Assembly: GCA_049514215.1 (NCBI GenBank)
Contig: JBEKVI010000001.1
Coordinates: 62,001 to 126,000, forward strand
Length of the DNA: 64,000 nt
Source: BOG-994 sp049514215
Lineage (GTDB): Bacteria; Pseudomonadota; Gammaproteobacteria; Burkholderiales; Burkholderiaceae_D
Reading direction: 5' to 3'
Position numbers and translations under genes: made by a program
Notes under the pieces: generated by a model
Seen by the model: only the letters and a program-made list of their open reading frames with translations
Told to the model about the DNA's origin: nothing
Databases searched by the model: none
In this document: one piece after another, positions 41,889 through 50,323 of the stretch
How the letters are laid out: each line of letters opens with the position of its first letter
How positions within the stretch are numbered: the stretch's first letter is position 1

Positions 41889-42910
41889 CTCGCGGAAACC
41901 GGATAGAGGCCGCGGGGTCTCCACAGAAGGACCACCACCATGAGCAGGATGTTCGAGAACAGCGCCACCTTGGGCGCGAGAAAGCCCGCATAGTTCGCCA
42001 CGAGACCGACAAGCAGCGCTCCGATGAACGACCCCGTGGTGGACCCGAGGCCGCCCACAATGATCACAATTAAAATCAGAACATTTAATTGTGCGCCCAT
42101 GCTCGCAGCGATGTTTTGCTGGTAGAGACCCCACAGAACGCCTCCGAGGCCCGCCAGGGCGGAGCCGACCACGAACACGCCCACGAAAAGGCGCCGCACG
42201 TGGTAGCCCAGACTTTCGACCATCTCCCGGTCTTCGACCCCAGCGCGCACAAGCAGACCCACCTTGGTCCGGTGGAGCACTAGGACCAGTAGGACAAACA
42301 CGGCGATTCCGACGACGACAGCCAAGAGACGGTACTTCTCGATTGCGGCATCACCCAAGAGCAACGAACCTCTGAGTCCCTGCGGCAGCTCCAGCGGAAT
42401 CGCGTCTGGACCCCAGATCACCTTGATGAGCTCTTGGCCGATGACCATGCCGCCCATGGTGATGAGAATCTGCTTGAGATGCTGCCCGTAGACCGGGCGA
42501 ATGAGGATTCTCTCGAATACCAGACCCAGAAGACTCGCCGCGAGCATCGCGCAAACGACAGCGGGAAAGATCGCGGCAAAATTGAGCCAAAGGCTGGTTG
42601 AGCCCGTCCAGTGACTCATGGGAGCCAGCACGGCGGCGGCGACGAAGGCCCCCAGGGAGATGAACACCCCGTGCCCGAAATTGAGGACGTCCATGAGGCC
42701 GAAAATGAGCGTCAAGCCCGATGCCGTGATGAAGATGATCATGCCCATCGCGAGCCCGGCAAAAGTCAGCGTCAGCCAGCTTGAGGCGGATCCGACCAAG
42801 GGAAGGGCGCAAAGGGCGAGGATCGGCACGCTGAGAATCGGGATGAGGTCCCTGCGCTGCTGTGGCAGGGTCTGCGCATCGGCCGGGCGGGCGAGCTCGG
42901 GTGTGCTCAT
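41885..42910 (-). CDS. livH: Liv-type ABC transporter permease (LivH family)
   Basis: This 341-residue permease has the LivH motifs GLTLIFGLMDVLNFGHGVFI and VRAGVEDREMVESLGYHV, and the NVLILIVIIVGGLGS loop. The N-terminal 25 residues (up to RRDLIPI) are polar and likely cytoplasmic. It overlaps the LivF-type ATPase gene by 4 bases upstream and livM by 4 bases downstream. With the first importer at 465-4079 the window codes two separate Liv-type systems. Confidence 0.93.
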   Translation of the reverse strand: MSTPELARPADAQTLPQQRRDLIPILSVPILALCALPLVGSASSWLTLTFAGLAMGMIIFITASGLTLIFGLMDVLNFGHGVFISLGAFVAAAVLAPMSHWTGSTSLWLNFAAIFPAVVCAMLAASLLGLVFERILIRPVYGQHLKQILITMGGMVIGQELIKVIWGPDAIPLELPQGLRGSLLLGDAAIEKYRLLAVVVGIAVFVLLVLVLHRTKVGLLVRAGVEDREMVESLGYHVRRLFVGVFVVGSALAGLGGVLWGLYQQNIAASMGAQLNVLILIVIIVGGLGSTTGSFIGALLVGLVANYAGFLAPKVALFSNILLMVVVLLWRPRGLYPVSAR

Positions 42911-43662
42911 GCGCGATCCCCTGGGGCCGGGTGCAGTGCGAGCCCGAGCAGACGCTCCTGAAGGATTGCATCGGCCGCGAAGTCCGCCATCGTCCCTTGG
43001 TGGACGATCTGCCCGTCCTCCATGACCGCGACGCTATCGCCGAGTTCTCGGGCAAATTTCAGATTCTGCTCGACGAGCAAGAGCGTCGTCTGACCGTCCT
43101 TGAGCTCGCGAAACGCGCGAATCATGTTATCGACGATCGACGGCGCAAGCCCTTTGCTGGGCTCGTCGACCAGAATCAGCCTGCGTGGCTCGATCAAGGC
43201 CCGGGCGACAGCAAGCATCTGCTTTTGTCCGCCGGAAAGAAGGCCGGCCGGATAGAGCCAGAACTTCTGGAGCGCAGGAAACAGCCCAAAGATCCAGTCG
43301 AGCCGCCCTCGGTCCAGGGCGTCGACGTCGCGCGCGGCTCGCGCCGCGAGGGTCATGTTCTCTGCGATGCTCAAGTCCGAAAAAATTCCCATGTTCTCCG
43401 GGACGTAGGCGATCCCCAGCCGTGCGAGTTCGGGCGTCTCTTTATCCGCGATCGGCGTCCCGTCGAAATCGATCGTCCCGGCCGAAGCTCGCCACAGTCC
43501 CATGATGGTCCTAAGCGTGGTCGTCTTGCCTGCGCCATTGCGTCCCAAGAGCATGGTGAGTTTCCCGTCCATCACCTTCAGATTCACTCCGTGAAGGATG
43601 TGATAGGCGCCCACGTGGGTATGGACCTGGTTCAGTTCGAGCAGTGGTGTTGATTCGGTCAT
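42907..43662 (-). CDS. livF: Liv-type ABC transporter ATP-binding protein (LivF)
   Basis: This 251-residue ATPase has Walker A GRNGAGKTTT, signature LSGGQKQ and Walker B LILVDEP, with the LivF-type switch residue Q in LLLVEQNL. It couples ATP hydrolysis to uptake by the LivHM pore. It overlaps livG by 4 bases upstream and livH by 4 downstream; the five genes form a single minus-strand unit in the order binding protein, livG, livF, livH, livM. Confidence 0.94.
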   Translation of the reverse strand: MTESTPLLELNQVHTHVGAYHILHGVNLKVMDGKLTMLLGRNGAGKTTTLRTIMGLWRASAGTIDFDGTPIADKETPELARLGIAYVPENMGIFSDLSIAENMTLAARAARDVDALDRGRLDWIFGLFPALQKFWLYPAGLLSGGQKQMLAVARALIEPRRLILVDEPSKGLAPSIVDNMIRAFRELKDGQTTLLLVEQNLKFARELGDSVAVMEDGQIVHQGTMADFAADAILQERLLGLALHPAPGDRA

Positions 43663-44426
43663 ATCGGGCTCGCGTGCGCAGTCGAGCCAAGGTAGGCTTC
43701 GCGGACCACCTCGGAATTCATCACCTGGGCAGGTGGACCGTCGGCCACGAGCCGCCCGTTGTGAAGCACGACCACCCGGTCCGAGAGCTCACGGACCACG
43801 TCCATCTTGTGCTCGACCAAAAGAATGGTCTTGTCTGCGCGCGCTTTGAGCCCTCGGATCAGATCGAGAATGACCGGTACCTCATCAGCGCTCATGCCCG
43901 CCGTGGGCTCATCAAACATGAATACGTCGGGCTCAAGCGCGATGAGCAAAGCGACTTCGAGCTTTCGCTGATCACCATGGGGCAAGGCGCTGGCGGCAAG
44001 CCGACGCTTGGCGGCAAGCGCCACGACCTCCAAGATCTCGAGCGCGCGTCCGCTAAGCTCGACGTGATCGGACCAGATGTCCAACAAGTTCAGGCCCGCT
44101 GCCCTGCGCGCCTGAACGGCCAGTCGAACGTTTTCCTCGACGCTCAGGTCGGGGAAGAGGTTGGTCAACTGAAAGGCTCTACCGATACCGCGCCTCGTGC
44201 GCAGGGGAGCGGACTTGGAGGACAGGTCTTCGCCGTGCAGAAGGACTTGGCCCGATGTCGCCTTAAGCTGCCCTGAAATCAGATTGAAATAAGTGGTCTT
44301 GCCCGCGCCATTGGGGCCCACGATGGTCGTGAGTGTTCCCTCATGAAACCCACAGCTGACCGCATTGACCGCGACATGCCCGCCAAAGCGCACGGTCAAA
44401 TCGCGCGTCTCCAGCGCTATGCCCAT
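43659..44426 (-). CDS. livG: Liv-type ABC transporter ATP-binding protein (LivG)
   Basis: This 255-residue ATPase has Walker A GPNGAGKTTYFN, Walker B VFMFDEPTAG and the switch histidine in ILLVEHKM, as in LivG. The signature position reads LPHGDQRKL instead of the usual LSYGEQR or LSGGQ, a natural LivG-type variant. It begins 41 bases after the solute-binding gene and is translationally coupled to livF. Confidence 0.94.
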   Translation of the reverse strand: MGIALETRDLTVRFGGHVAVNAVSCGFHEGTLTTIVGPNGAGKTTYFNLISGQLKATSGQVLLHGEDLSSKSAPLRTRRGIGRAFQLTNLFPDLSVEENVRLAVQARRAAGLNLLDIWSDHVELSGRALEILEVVALAAKRRLAASALPHGDQRKLEVALLIALEPDVFMFDEPTAGMSADEVPVILDLIRGLKARADKTILLVEHKMDVVRELSDRVVVLHNGRLVADGPPAQVMNSEVVREAYLGSTAHASPI

Positions 44427-44467
44427 GGTTTTCGGCCCGGGGGGTTAGAGCGTGACCGCGATTTTTC

Positions 44468-45664
44468 TTAGCGCTTGTTTTGGATCGGGACGGACATTTC
44501 CGACGGCGTAATCTCATGCACGAGTTCGGGTACGCCCCAATCAAAGGCGGGGTCCACTTTGATCCTGAAGTGATACATTGACTGCATCGCTTGATGATCC
44601 TCCTTGCGAAAGGTCATCTTCCCCTTCGGCGAGTCGAACGACATCCCTTCCATGGCGGTGATGAGACTTTCGGTTCGGGTATCGCCGTTGGTGTGTTTGA
44701 GCGCCTCGACGAGCGCGATGCCCGCAGCCATGCCGCCCGCCGTGAAGAAGTCCGGGGGGGCATGGAATCGCTTGTAGTGCTCGCTGACAAGCCAAGTATT
44801 TACCGGATTTTTCGGAATCCCGAAGTAATAGTAGGTCGCTCCCTCCATTCCAGGGAAGTTCTTGTAGGCGCGCATGGCCTCCAGGATGTTGCCGCCCGTA
44901 GCGATCTCGATGCCATAGCGCTTGGGGTCAAGGTCGGCGATCTTAAATGGGTTCCCCGAGCCCGCCCAAATGATGAAGATGATCTTTCGCCCCGGCTGAT
45001 CCTTCAGAGCATCGAATAGGTGCTGAGCTCCGGCCGTAAAATCGGTGGTGTTGGGAGGCAGATATTCCTCGTGGACCACTCGGGCCTTCTTCAGCGCTCC
45101 CTTAAATGCTTTCACCCCGTCGCGACCAAAGGCATAGTCCTGGGCCAAGGTGGCAATCACGGTTCCTGTGGTGTCTAGCGCTACCGCGTTGGAAATCGCG
45201 TCCTGGGAGGAATTGCGGCCGGTTCGAAAGATATACCGGTTCCACTTGTCACCCGTGATGGAGTCCGCAACCGCCGGCTCGACCAGCAGGATCTTCTTGT
45301 ACTCCTCGGCAACGGGCAAAAGCGCGAGAGCGACCCCCGAGGACGTTGGACCGACGGCGATGTCCGCCTTGTCATCGGCATAGGCTGCAGCCAGCTGTGA
45401 CTTCCCCACGTCCGGCTTGCCTTGATCGTCTTTTTCAATCACGACGATTTTCTTCCCCGCCACGGTCATCGTGCCGCCAGTCGCGTAGTCCAGGCCGAGG
45501 AGTAAGCCGGTCTGGGTCTGTTTCCCATACGCCTCGAGTGCGCCGGTCTTGCTGTAGACATGGGCGATCCGGATCTCACCGGTCTGCGCCTGGACCGACG
45601 CCGCGGACAAAAGGCCCGCAATTCCCAGCCCGATGGCTGCTTTGACCTGCTTTAGCCGACTCAT
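44468..45664 (-). CDS. Liv-type ABC transporter substrate-binding protein
   Basis: This 398-residue periplasmic binding protein heads the second liv operon. It has a signal peptide ending SAASVQA followed by IRIAHVYSKTGALEAYG, and the family sequence KSQLAAAYADDKADIAVGPTS (residues are hydrophilic and well spread). It is not closely like the two paralogues in the hpa neighbourhood, so it binds something else. ATG at 45664 has a GGAG site; an upstream ATG adds eight residues without purpose. Ligand unknown. Confidence 0.92.
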   Translation of the reverse strand: MSRLKQVKAAIGLGIAGLLSAASVQAQTGEIRIAHVYSKTGALEAYGKQTQTGLLLGLDYATGGTMTVAGKKIVVIEKDDQGKPDVGKSQLAAAYADDKADIAVGPTSSGVALALLPVAEEYKKILLVEPAVADSITGDKWNRYIFRTGRNSSQDAISNAVALDTTGTVIATLAQDYAFGRDGVKAFKGALKKARVVHEEYLPPNTTDFTAGAQHLFDALKDQPGRKIIFIIWAGSGNPFKIADLDPKRYGIEIATGGNILEAMRAYKNFPGMEGATYYYFGIPKNPVNTWLVSEHYKRFHAPPDFFTAGGMAAGIALVEALKHTNGDTRTESLITAMEGMSFDSPKGKMTFRKEDHQAMQSMYHFRIKVDPAFDWGVPELVHEITPSEMSVPIQNKR

Positions 45665-45866
45665 CTCCGCTCCCCCAAAACAGTGCATGCGCGTTGTGCG
45701 GTCCTCTCCTTGGCGGCCACAGACGCTGTATTCGAGACGTCATGGCGTGATGGGTCCGCGCTTAACTGCCGCGAGCATGCAGGAAAATAAAACAATTGTC
45801 CAAGCGAACTCGTGAACGCATGCTCCCCTAACGTGGCATGCGCGTTCTATCAGCGGACAAAGGGGA

Positions 45867-48596
45867 TCAGGCAGCCTTGCGCGCGGATCGCTTGCTTGGC
45901 GCCGGTGCGGCCGGACGCGTGGACGGCTTGGGCCGCGTCTTTGCAGGTAAGCGGGCCGGAGTTTTCGCCGCCCCTCGTGCTGCTGTCTTGGCTGGCGCCT
46001 TCTTGGGCGTCTTCTTGGCTTCGGTTGTGCCAGCCGCAGTTCGTGTGGCCGTCTTCTTGGTCACCGTCTTGTCGGGGGAAGCGACCGCGGCCTTCTTGGC
46101 GGGCGCATCCTCTTCTTTCGCAACCGACTTTTGCGCGCTCTTTCGGGGCTCGAACTCGAAGGCGACCTTGCCGTCGCTACCCTTGGCCAGATAGGCCTTA
46201 AAGAAGCGGCCGGTACGCGCGGACTTGAAGCCGGAAAGCAAATCGGTACGACCGGTCTCGAGCAGTTTATGCATCTGTTCGCGCGAGATCTCCTGTTGCA
46301 GGATGATCTTTCCCGAGCGAAAGTCGCAGGTCTTGGGCTGGGCGACACTGTTTTCGCAGACGTACGAAAGTCCCAGTTCATAGACCGCGCCCGAACATTT
46401 TGGGCAGGCCCCGAGCATCTCCTGTCCCGTGAAATCGACCGGCTCGCCACCCGCTTCATCGTCACGCTGCTGGCCGAAGTCAAACTCCAGCTTGAAGTTC
46501 TGGTTTTCCGCGTCCGGTACGATTTTCAGGATCGCGGCGAACGGCCGACCCATCTTGCTGCGAAAACCCTGAAGAGGCCCCAGCTCTTTTTTCGCCAGAA
46601 GCTCTTCGACTTCGGCGATTTCGAACTGCCGGCCCCCGGGTATCTTCGTGATCGAAAACGTACAATTCTCGCAAGCGAAACGGCGGTAGTTCTCGCGCAC
46701 CACGCCTCCGCAGTGCGGGCATGGCGTTCGCAAAGTGGCGTAGTCGCCAGGCACGGTGTCGCTGTCATATTCCTTCGCGTGTTTGACGATGCGCTGAGTC
46801 ATCTGCGCGATCTCGCGCATGAATTCCGTTCGCGAGATGCTGCCGCGTTCCATCTGCGCCAGCTTGTACTCCCATTCCCCCGTCAATTCAGGGGCCGTGA
46901 GTTCGGAGACGTCCAAGCCGCGCAGCAGCGTGGTCAACTGAAACGCTTTTGCTGTGGGGATGAGCTCGCGGCCTTCTCGAATCAAGTAACGCTCGGTCAG
47001 AAGTCCCTCGATGATCGCGGCACGTGTGGCGGGCGTGCCCAGACCGCGGCCGGCCATGGCCTCGCGCAACTCGTCATCTTCGACGAGCTTGCCTGCCCCC
47101 TCCATTGCCGAGAGCAGCGTCGCCTCGTTAAAGCGGGGCGGCGGCTTGGTGACAAGCCCGACGGCTTCGATCTTGTCGACCAGGGGCTTCTCGTCCGGCC
47201 CCACCACCACGAGGTTCGCGTCTTCGTCTTGAGCCTCTTTGCCATAGACCTGCAGCCATCCCGGCTGCACGAGCACCTTTCCTTCGGTCTTGAAATGGTG
47301 GGCTGCGACCTTGGTAATTCGCGTCGTCACAAGGTATTCGGCCGCTGGGAAAAAGACCGCAAGAAAGCGCTTGACGACCAGGTCGTAGAGCTTGAATTCG
47401 GGTTCCGACAGATTCTTTGGCGCCTGCAGTGTGGGGATGATCGCAAAGTGATCCGAAATCTTCGCATTATCGAAAATGCGCTTGTTCGGCTTGATCCACT
47501 GGTTCTTGCGGATGAGGGCCGCAGCCGCGTGGTAGTTGTTGGACTCGCTGATCATCTCGACCGTCTGCTTGACGGTGGCGATGTAGTCTTCGGGCAGATG
47601 CCGCGAATCCGTGCGCGGATAGGTGAGCACCTTGTGGCGCTCGTAGAGCGCCTGGGCCAGACCCAGGGTATTTTTTGCGGAGAATCCAAAGCGTCCGTTG
47701 GCCTCGCGCTGCAGGCTGGTCAGATCAAACAGCGCGGGGGCCATCGAGCTCGATGGTTTGGACTCCTCCGTGACCGTCCCGTGCTTACCCCGACACGCGA
47801 CGACGATCGATTCGGCCGCAGCGTTGCTCCAAAGCCGACTTTCGCGGCGTTCGGCATCGGCCTCATCACGCTTGAACGCGGGATCGAACCATCGACCCTC
47901 ATAGATGCCGGCCGCGGCCACAAAGTCAGCGCGCACTTCCCAATAGTCGCGGGGCACGAATCGCTTGATCTTCTCCTCGCGCTCCACGACGATTGTCAGG
48001 GTCGGTGTCTGGACCCGTCCGACTGTCGTCAGGAAGAACCCGCCGTCCTTGCTGTTGAAGGCCGTCATGGCGCGCGTGCCGTTGATTCCCACGAGCCAGT
48101 CTGCTTCCGAACGGCAGCGTGCGGCATCCGCTAAGGGCAGCATTTCCCCGTCCGTGCGCAAACCTCCGAAGCCCTCGCGAATCGCGTTGGGTGTCATCGA
48201 CTGCAGCCAGAGCCTCTTGATGGGCTGCTTGGCCTTGGCATACTGGGCGATGAGACGAAAGATGAGCTCACCTTCTCGTCCTGCGTCGCAAGCGTTGATG
48301 AGTGTTCCCACGTCCTTGCGCTTGATCAGCTTGGTCAGGAGTCTGAGCCGCGTTTCCGATTTGGGAATGGGACTCAGATCGAAGTGAGGCGGTATGACCG
48401 GGAGATTCGCAAAGCTCCATTTGCCGCGCTTGACTTCATACTCCTCCGGAGCGGCGATCTCCACGAGATGGCCCACGGCCGACGAAAGGACGAAGTCATC
48501 CGACTCGAAATAGTCGTCGTGCTTGGAAAAGCCGCCCAGCGCCCGCGCAATGTCGTTCGCCACCGAGGGCTTTTCGGCAATGATCAAGGACTTCAC
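45867..48596 (-). CDS. topB: DNA topoisomerase III (TopB) with basic C-terminal tail
   Basis: This 909-residue type IA topoisomerase relaxes and decatenates DNA. The toprim domain starts IIAEKPSVANDIARALGG with the catalytic glutamate and has DAGREGELIFRL; the active-site tyrosine is Tyr326 in LTYPRTDSRH (E. coli TopB Tyr328). Zinc-finger-like segments follow (CPHCGG, CENC, and CPKC with a later C). The last ~90 residues are a Lys/Ala/Pro/Thr-rich tail (KKAPAKTAARGAAKTPAR) like histone H1/AlgP, beyond the ~650 residues of E. coli TopB. GTG at 48596 is chosen because it starts KSLIIAEKPS. Confidence 0.95.
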   Translation of the reverse strand: MKSLIIAEKPSVANDIARALGGFSKHDDYFESDDFVLSSAVGHLVEIAAPEEYEVKRGKWSFANLPVIPPHFDLSPIPKSETRLRLLTKLIKRKDVGTLINACDAGREGELIFRLIAQYAKAKQPIKRLWLQSMTPNAIREGFGGLRTDGEMLPLADAARCRSEADWLVGINGTRAMTAFNSKDGGFFLTTVGRVQTPTLTIVVEREEKIKRFVPRDYWEVRADFVAAAGIYEGRWFDPAFKRDEADAERRESRLWSNAAAESIVVACRGKHGTVTEESKPSSSMAPALFDLTSLQREANGRFGFSAKNTLGLAQALYERHKVLTYPRTDSRHLPEDYIATVKQTVEMISESNNYHAAAALIRKNQWIKPNKRIFDNAKISDHFAIIPTLQAPKNLSEPEFKLYDLVVKRFLAVFFPAAEYLVTTRITKVAAHHFKTEGKVLVQPGWLQVYGKEAQDEDANLVVVGPDEKPLVDKIEAVGLVTKPPPRFNEATLLSAMEGAGKLVEDDELREAMAGRGLGTPATRAAIIEGLLTERYLIREGRELIPTAKAFQLTTLLRGLDVSELTAPELTGEWEYKLAQMERGSISRTEFMREIAQMTQRIVKHAKEYDSDTVPGDYATLRTPCPHCGGVVRENYRRFACENCTFSITKIPGGRQFEIAEVEELLAKKELGPLQGFRSKMGRPFAAILKIVPDAENQNFKLEFDFGQQRDDEAGGEPVDFTGQEMLGACPKCSGAVYELGLSYVCENSVAQPKTCDFRSGKIILQQEISREQMHKLLETGRTDLLSGFKSARTGRFFKAYLAKGSDGKVAFEFEPRKSAQKSVAKEEDAPAKKAAVASPDKTVTKKTATRTAAGTTEAKKTPKKAPAKTAARGAAKTPARLPAKTRPKPSTRPAAPAPSKRSARKAA

Positions 48597-48865
48597 GGCA
48601 GCGTGTTCGCGTTGGGGAGGAGGGTTGGGGGAAATAGGGGCAGCAATCCTGAAGTAACGCGCCCCGTCGAATCTGGCCGGCAATCATACGCGCAACTTTT
48701 CGCGCCGTGCAAGCGCACTTCCGACAGAAAGCGCAAAAGAACCGCACGCTTCCAGCACGGCCGGCGTGTCTTAAACTCGGGGCGAGAAGGGGAAATCGCA
48801 AGGGCCATGCCCAAATGAAACCGAGCCTCGTCCCGTGGGATGAGACCAAAAATGCGATTCGCAGT
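48597..48865. other. Gap between smg and topB with nothing recognised
   Basis: This 269-base stretch separates two minus-strand genes. The plus-strand reading frame across it shows no recognisable protein, and I see no RNA gene, clear promoter or terminator. Confidence 0.5.
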
Positions 48866-49324
48866 TTAGTGGACCTGGGGCGTGTCGCCGTCTTCGAGCA
48901 GCTCTTCCAGAATCAGGGCATCCGGCTCCTCGCCCTGGCTCCAGAGAACCATCAAGACGATGATCTTGAGCTTATCCAGAGGGATCGGCGTCTCGTCAGT
49001 GGCCAAGGCGCGCTCGACGACGATCTCGCGAAGCACGGGGCTTAAGACCCCCGCGGCATCCAGGAAACACAGAAAGCCGATGCTTTCGGAACCCAGTCGC
49101 TCGTACTCAAGGTCCGCAAAGACGCGAAACGATGATCTGTCCGCGTAGACCATTGGGATCGTGGTCTGGGTGGCTGAAGCAAGCCCCGAAAGCCACGAAA
49201 GTGCGTCATTGATCTCTTCGCCCTCAAACCCTGCGGCGGAAAGCTTGCGGGCGAGCGTGTCCGCATCAGGACAGGCGTCAGGCCGGAAGTAGTTTTCGTA
49301 GAGGTAGACGAGAACGTCAAACAT
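48866..49324 (-). CDS. smg: Smg family protein (DUF494)
   Basis: This 152-residue protein is Smg/DUF494: it starts MFDVLVYLYENYF and has the helical AALSKLSAAGFEGEEINDAL-like region (here DTLARKLSAAGFEGEEIND), then a second half ending ILVALWSQ-like (IIVLMVLWSQGEEPDALI). Its function is not established; it is nearly always next to dprA in Gamma- and Betaproteobacteria, as here. It lies 120 bases after the dprA-like gene on the same strand. Confidence 0.93.
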   Translation of the reverse strand: MFDVLVYLYENYFRPDACPDADTLARKLSAAGFEGEEINDALSWLSGLASATQTTIPMVYADRSSFRVFADLEYERLGSESIGFLCFLDAAGVLSPVLREIVVERALATDETPIPLDKLKIIVLMVLWSQGEEPDALILEELLEDGDTPQVH

Positions 49325-49444
49325 AAAAAGGGGCGGCCTTGTTATCTAACTTTACCGTGCATTGCTTGGTAGTACAAGGGCTCGGGCGGGCCGCCCTGGT
49401 GCCCTAAAGTGCCATTCGTGCACCGAAATTGCCCAGTCTTGCAG

Positions 49445-50296
49445 CTAAAAGCCGGCGAGCTCTGCAAAAATGTCATCTGATGATTCGACCAATTTTGCTC
49501 CTTCTTTAATTAATCTGTGACTTGCCTTCGAGAGGGGCGAATGGATCGAACCCGGGATCGCCAAGATGTCGCGCCCCCATTCTGCGCCCAAGCGAGCCGT
49601 GTGCCAGATCGGAGAGGATTTTCCGCCCTGAACCACAAGAATGGCCCGGCAAAGCGCGGCAAGAAGGGGATTTGGACCCCCATGGCCCCGTTCGGCGCGC
49701 ATTTGCCCCGGGGTTTGCGCAGACACGAGCGTTCCCGCGATCCCCTCCCCCTCCGCTCGAAGGCCCCGGGAATCCACGGCAAGACTGTTGCGAATGGACA
49801 ACTTTCGAAGCGAGGTAAAGTGCGTAAGGCTCTCCAATTCCCATAAGAGGGTCAGGTTTCTGTCGCAGAGGGCTTGAGCGAAGTCCCTCGCGGTGCGCAC
49901 GCCGTCCGAGTTGGCCTCGCGGCTGATCAAGAGCGCAAGCTGGGGGCGCAGCAGCAGTTCAGGGTCGCCGCGTACAAAGAGGTAAAACGGAGGATCCGGG
50001 GTCTCAAGGACCTGGCGCGGATAGTCGGGATCATCCAGCGCAATAAAGCGCGTTCGGGGCCGGCTGCACCATGCGAGCGCCTCTTCGATAGCGCATTCGA
50101 GCTCGGGCGCCGGCGCCGCGCGTAAGGCCGCGGCTACCATCGGATCGACGAATCGACCCAGTTGGGAAGCGCTCGCCGAAAGCACCTCTTGGGGTGGCCC
50201 GAAGCTCGACAAAAGGGCTCGGGCGGCGCTGGGGGTCACGCCAGGGCACCGAGTCAGCCGTAACCAGGCGCGGATCTCCGTGGCTGTGTCGTTCAC
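49445..50296 (-). CDS. dprA: Degenerate DprA/Smf-like protein
   Basis: This 283-residue protein sits exactly where dprA belongs and keeps its C-terminal end (GRDILAIPGSIHSPLSKASH and RLIKEGAKLVESSDDI), the last DprA helices and an N-terminal helix-hairpin-like part (ARALLSSFGPPQEVLSA). But the Rossmann-like core has lost its hallmarks: the G-S-R loop reads LLISREANS, the S-G-x-A-x-G-I-D loop reads LLWELESLTHF, and the usual SGSLITARLA reads SSPIWHTARLG. It is also about 80 residues short. The frame has no stop, so it is either a divergent paralogue or a recently decaying gene. GTG start. Confidence 0.85.
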   Translation of the reverse strand: MNDTATEIRAWLRLTRCPGVTPSAARALLSSFGPPQEVLSASASQLGRFVDPMVAAALRAAPAPELECAIEEALAWCSRPRTRFIALDDPDYPRQVLETPDPPFYLFVRGDPELLLRPQLALLISREANSDGVRTARDFAQALCDRNLTLLWELESLTHFTSLRKLSIRNSLAVDSRGLRAEGEGIAGTLVSAQTPGQMRAERGHGGPNPLLAALCRAILVVQGGKSSPIWHTARLGAEWGRDILAIPGSIHSPLSKASHRLIKEGAKLVESSDDIFAELAGF

Positions 50297-50319
50297 CTGG
50301 CCGGTCGCGCCAGGTGAAC
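50291..50319 (-). repeat. 11-base inverted repeat covering the dprA-like start codon
   Basis: GTTCACCTGGC (50291-50301) and GCCAGGTGAAC (50309-50319) are perfect inverted copies around a 7-base loop. In the minus-strand mRNA the hairpin includes the GTG start of the dprA-like gene (50294-50296) and lies just after the LysM gene stop (50324). No T-run follows on the minus strand, so a translation-masking role is as likely as termination. Confidence 0.6.
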
Positions 50320-50323
50320 CCGA

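Noticed and set aside
46131..48134. 667-codon open frame on the plus strand
   Set aside because: Antisense to topB with no recognisable motif; a codon-bias artefact.
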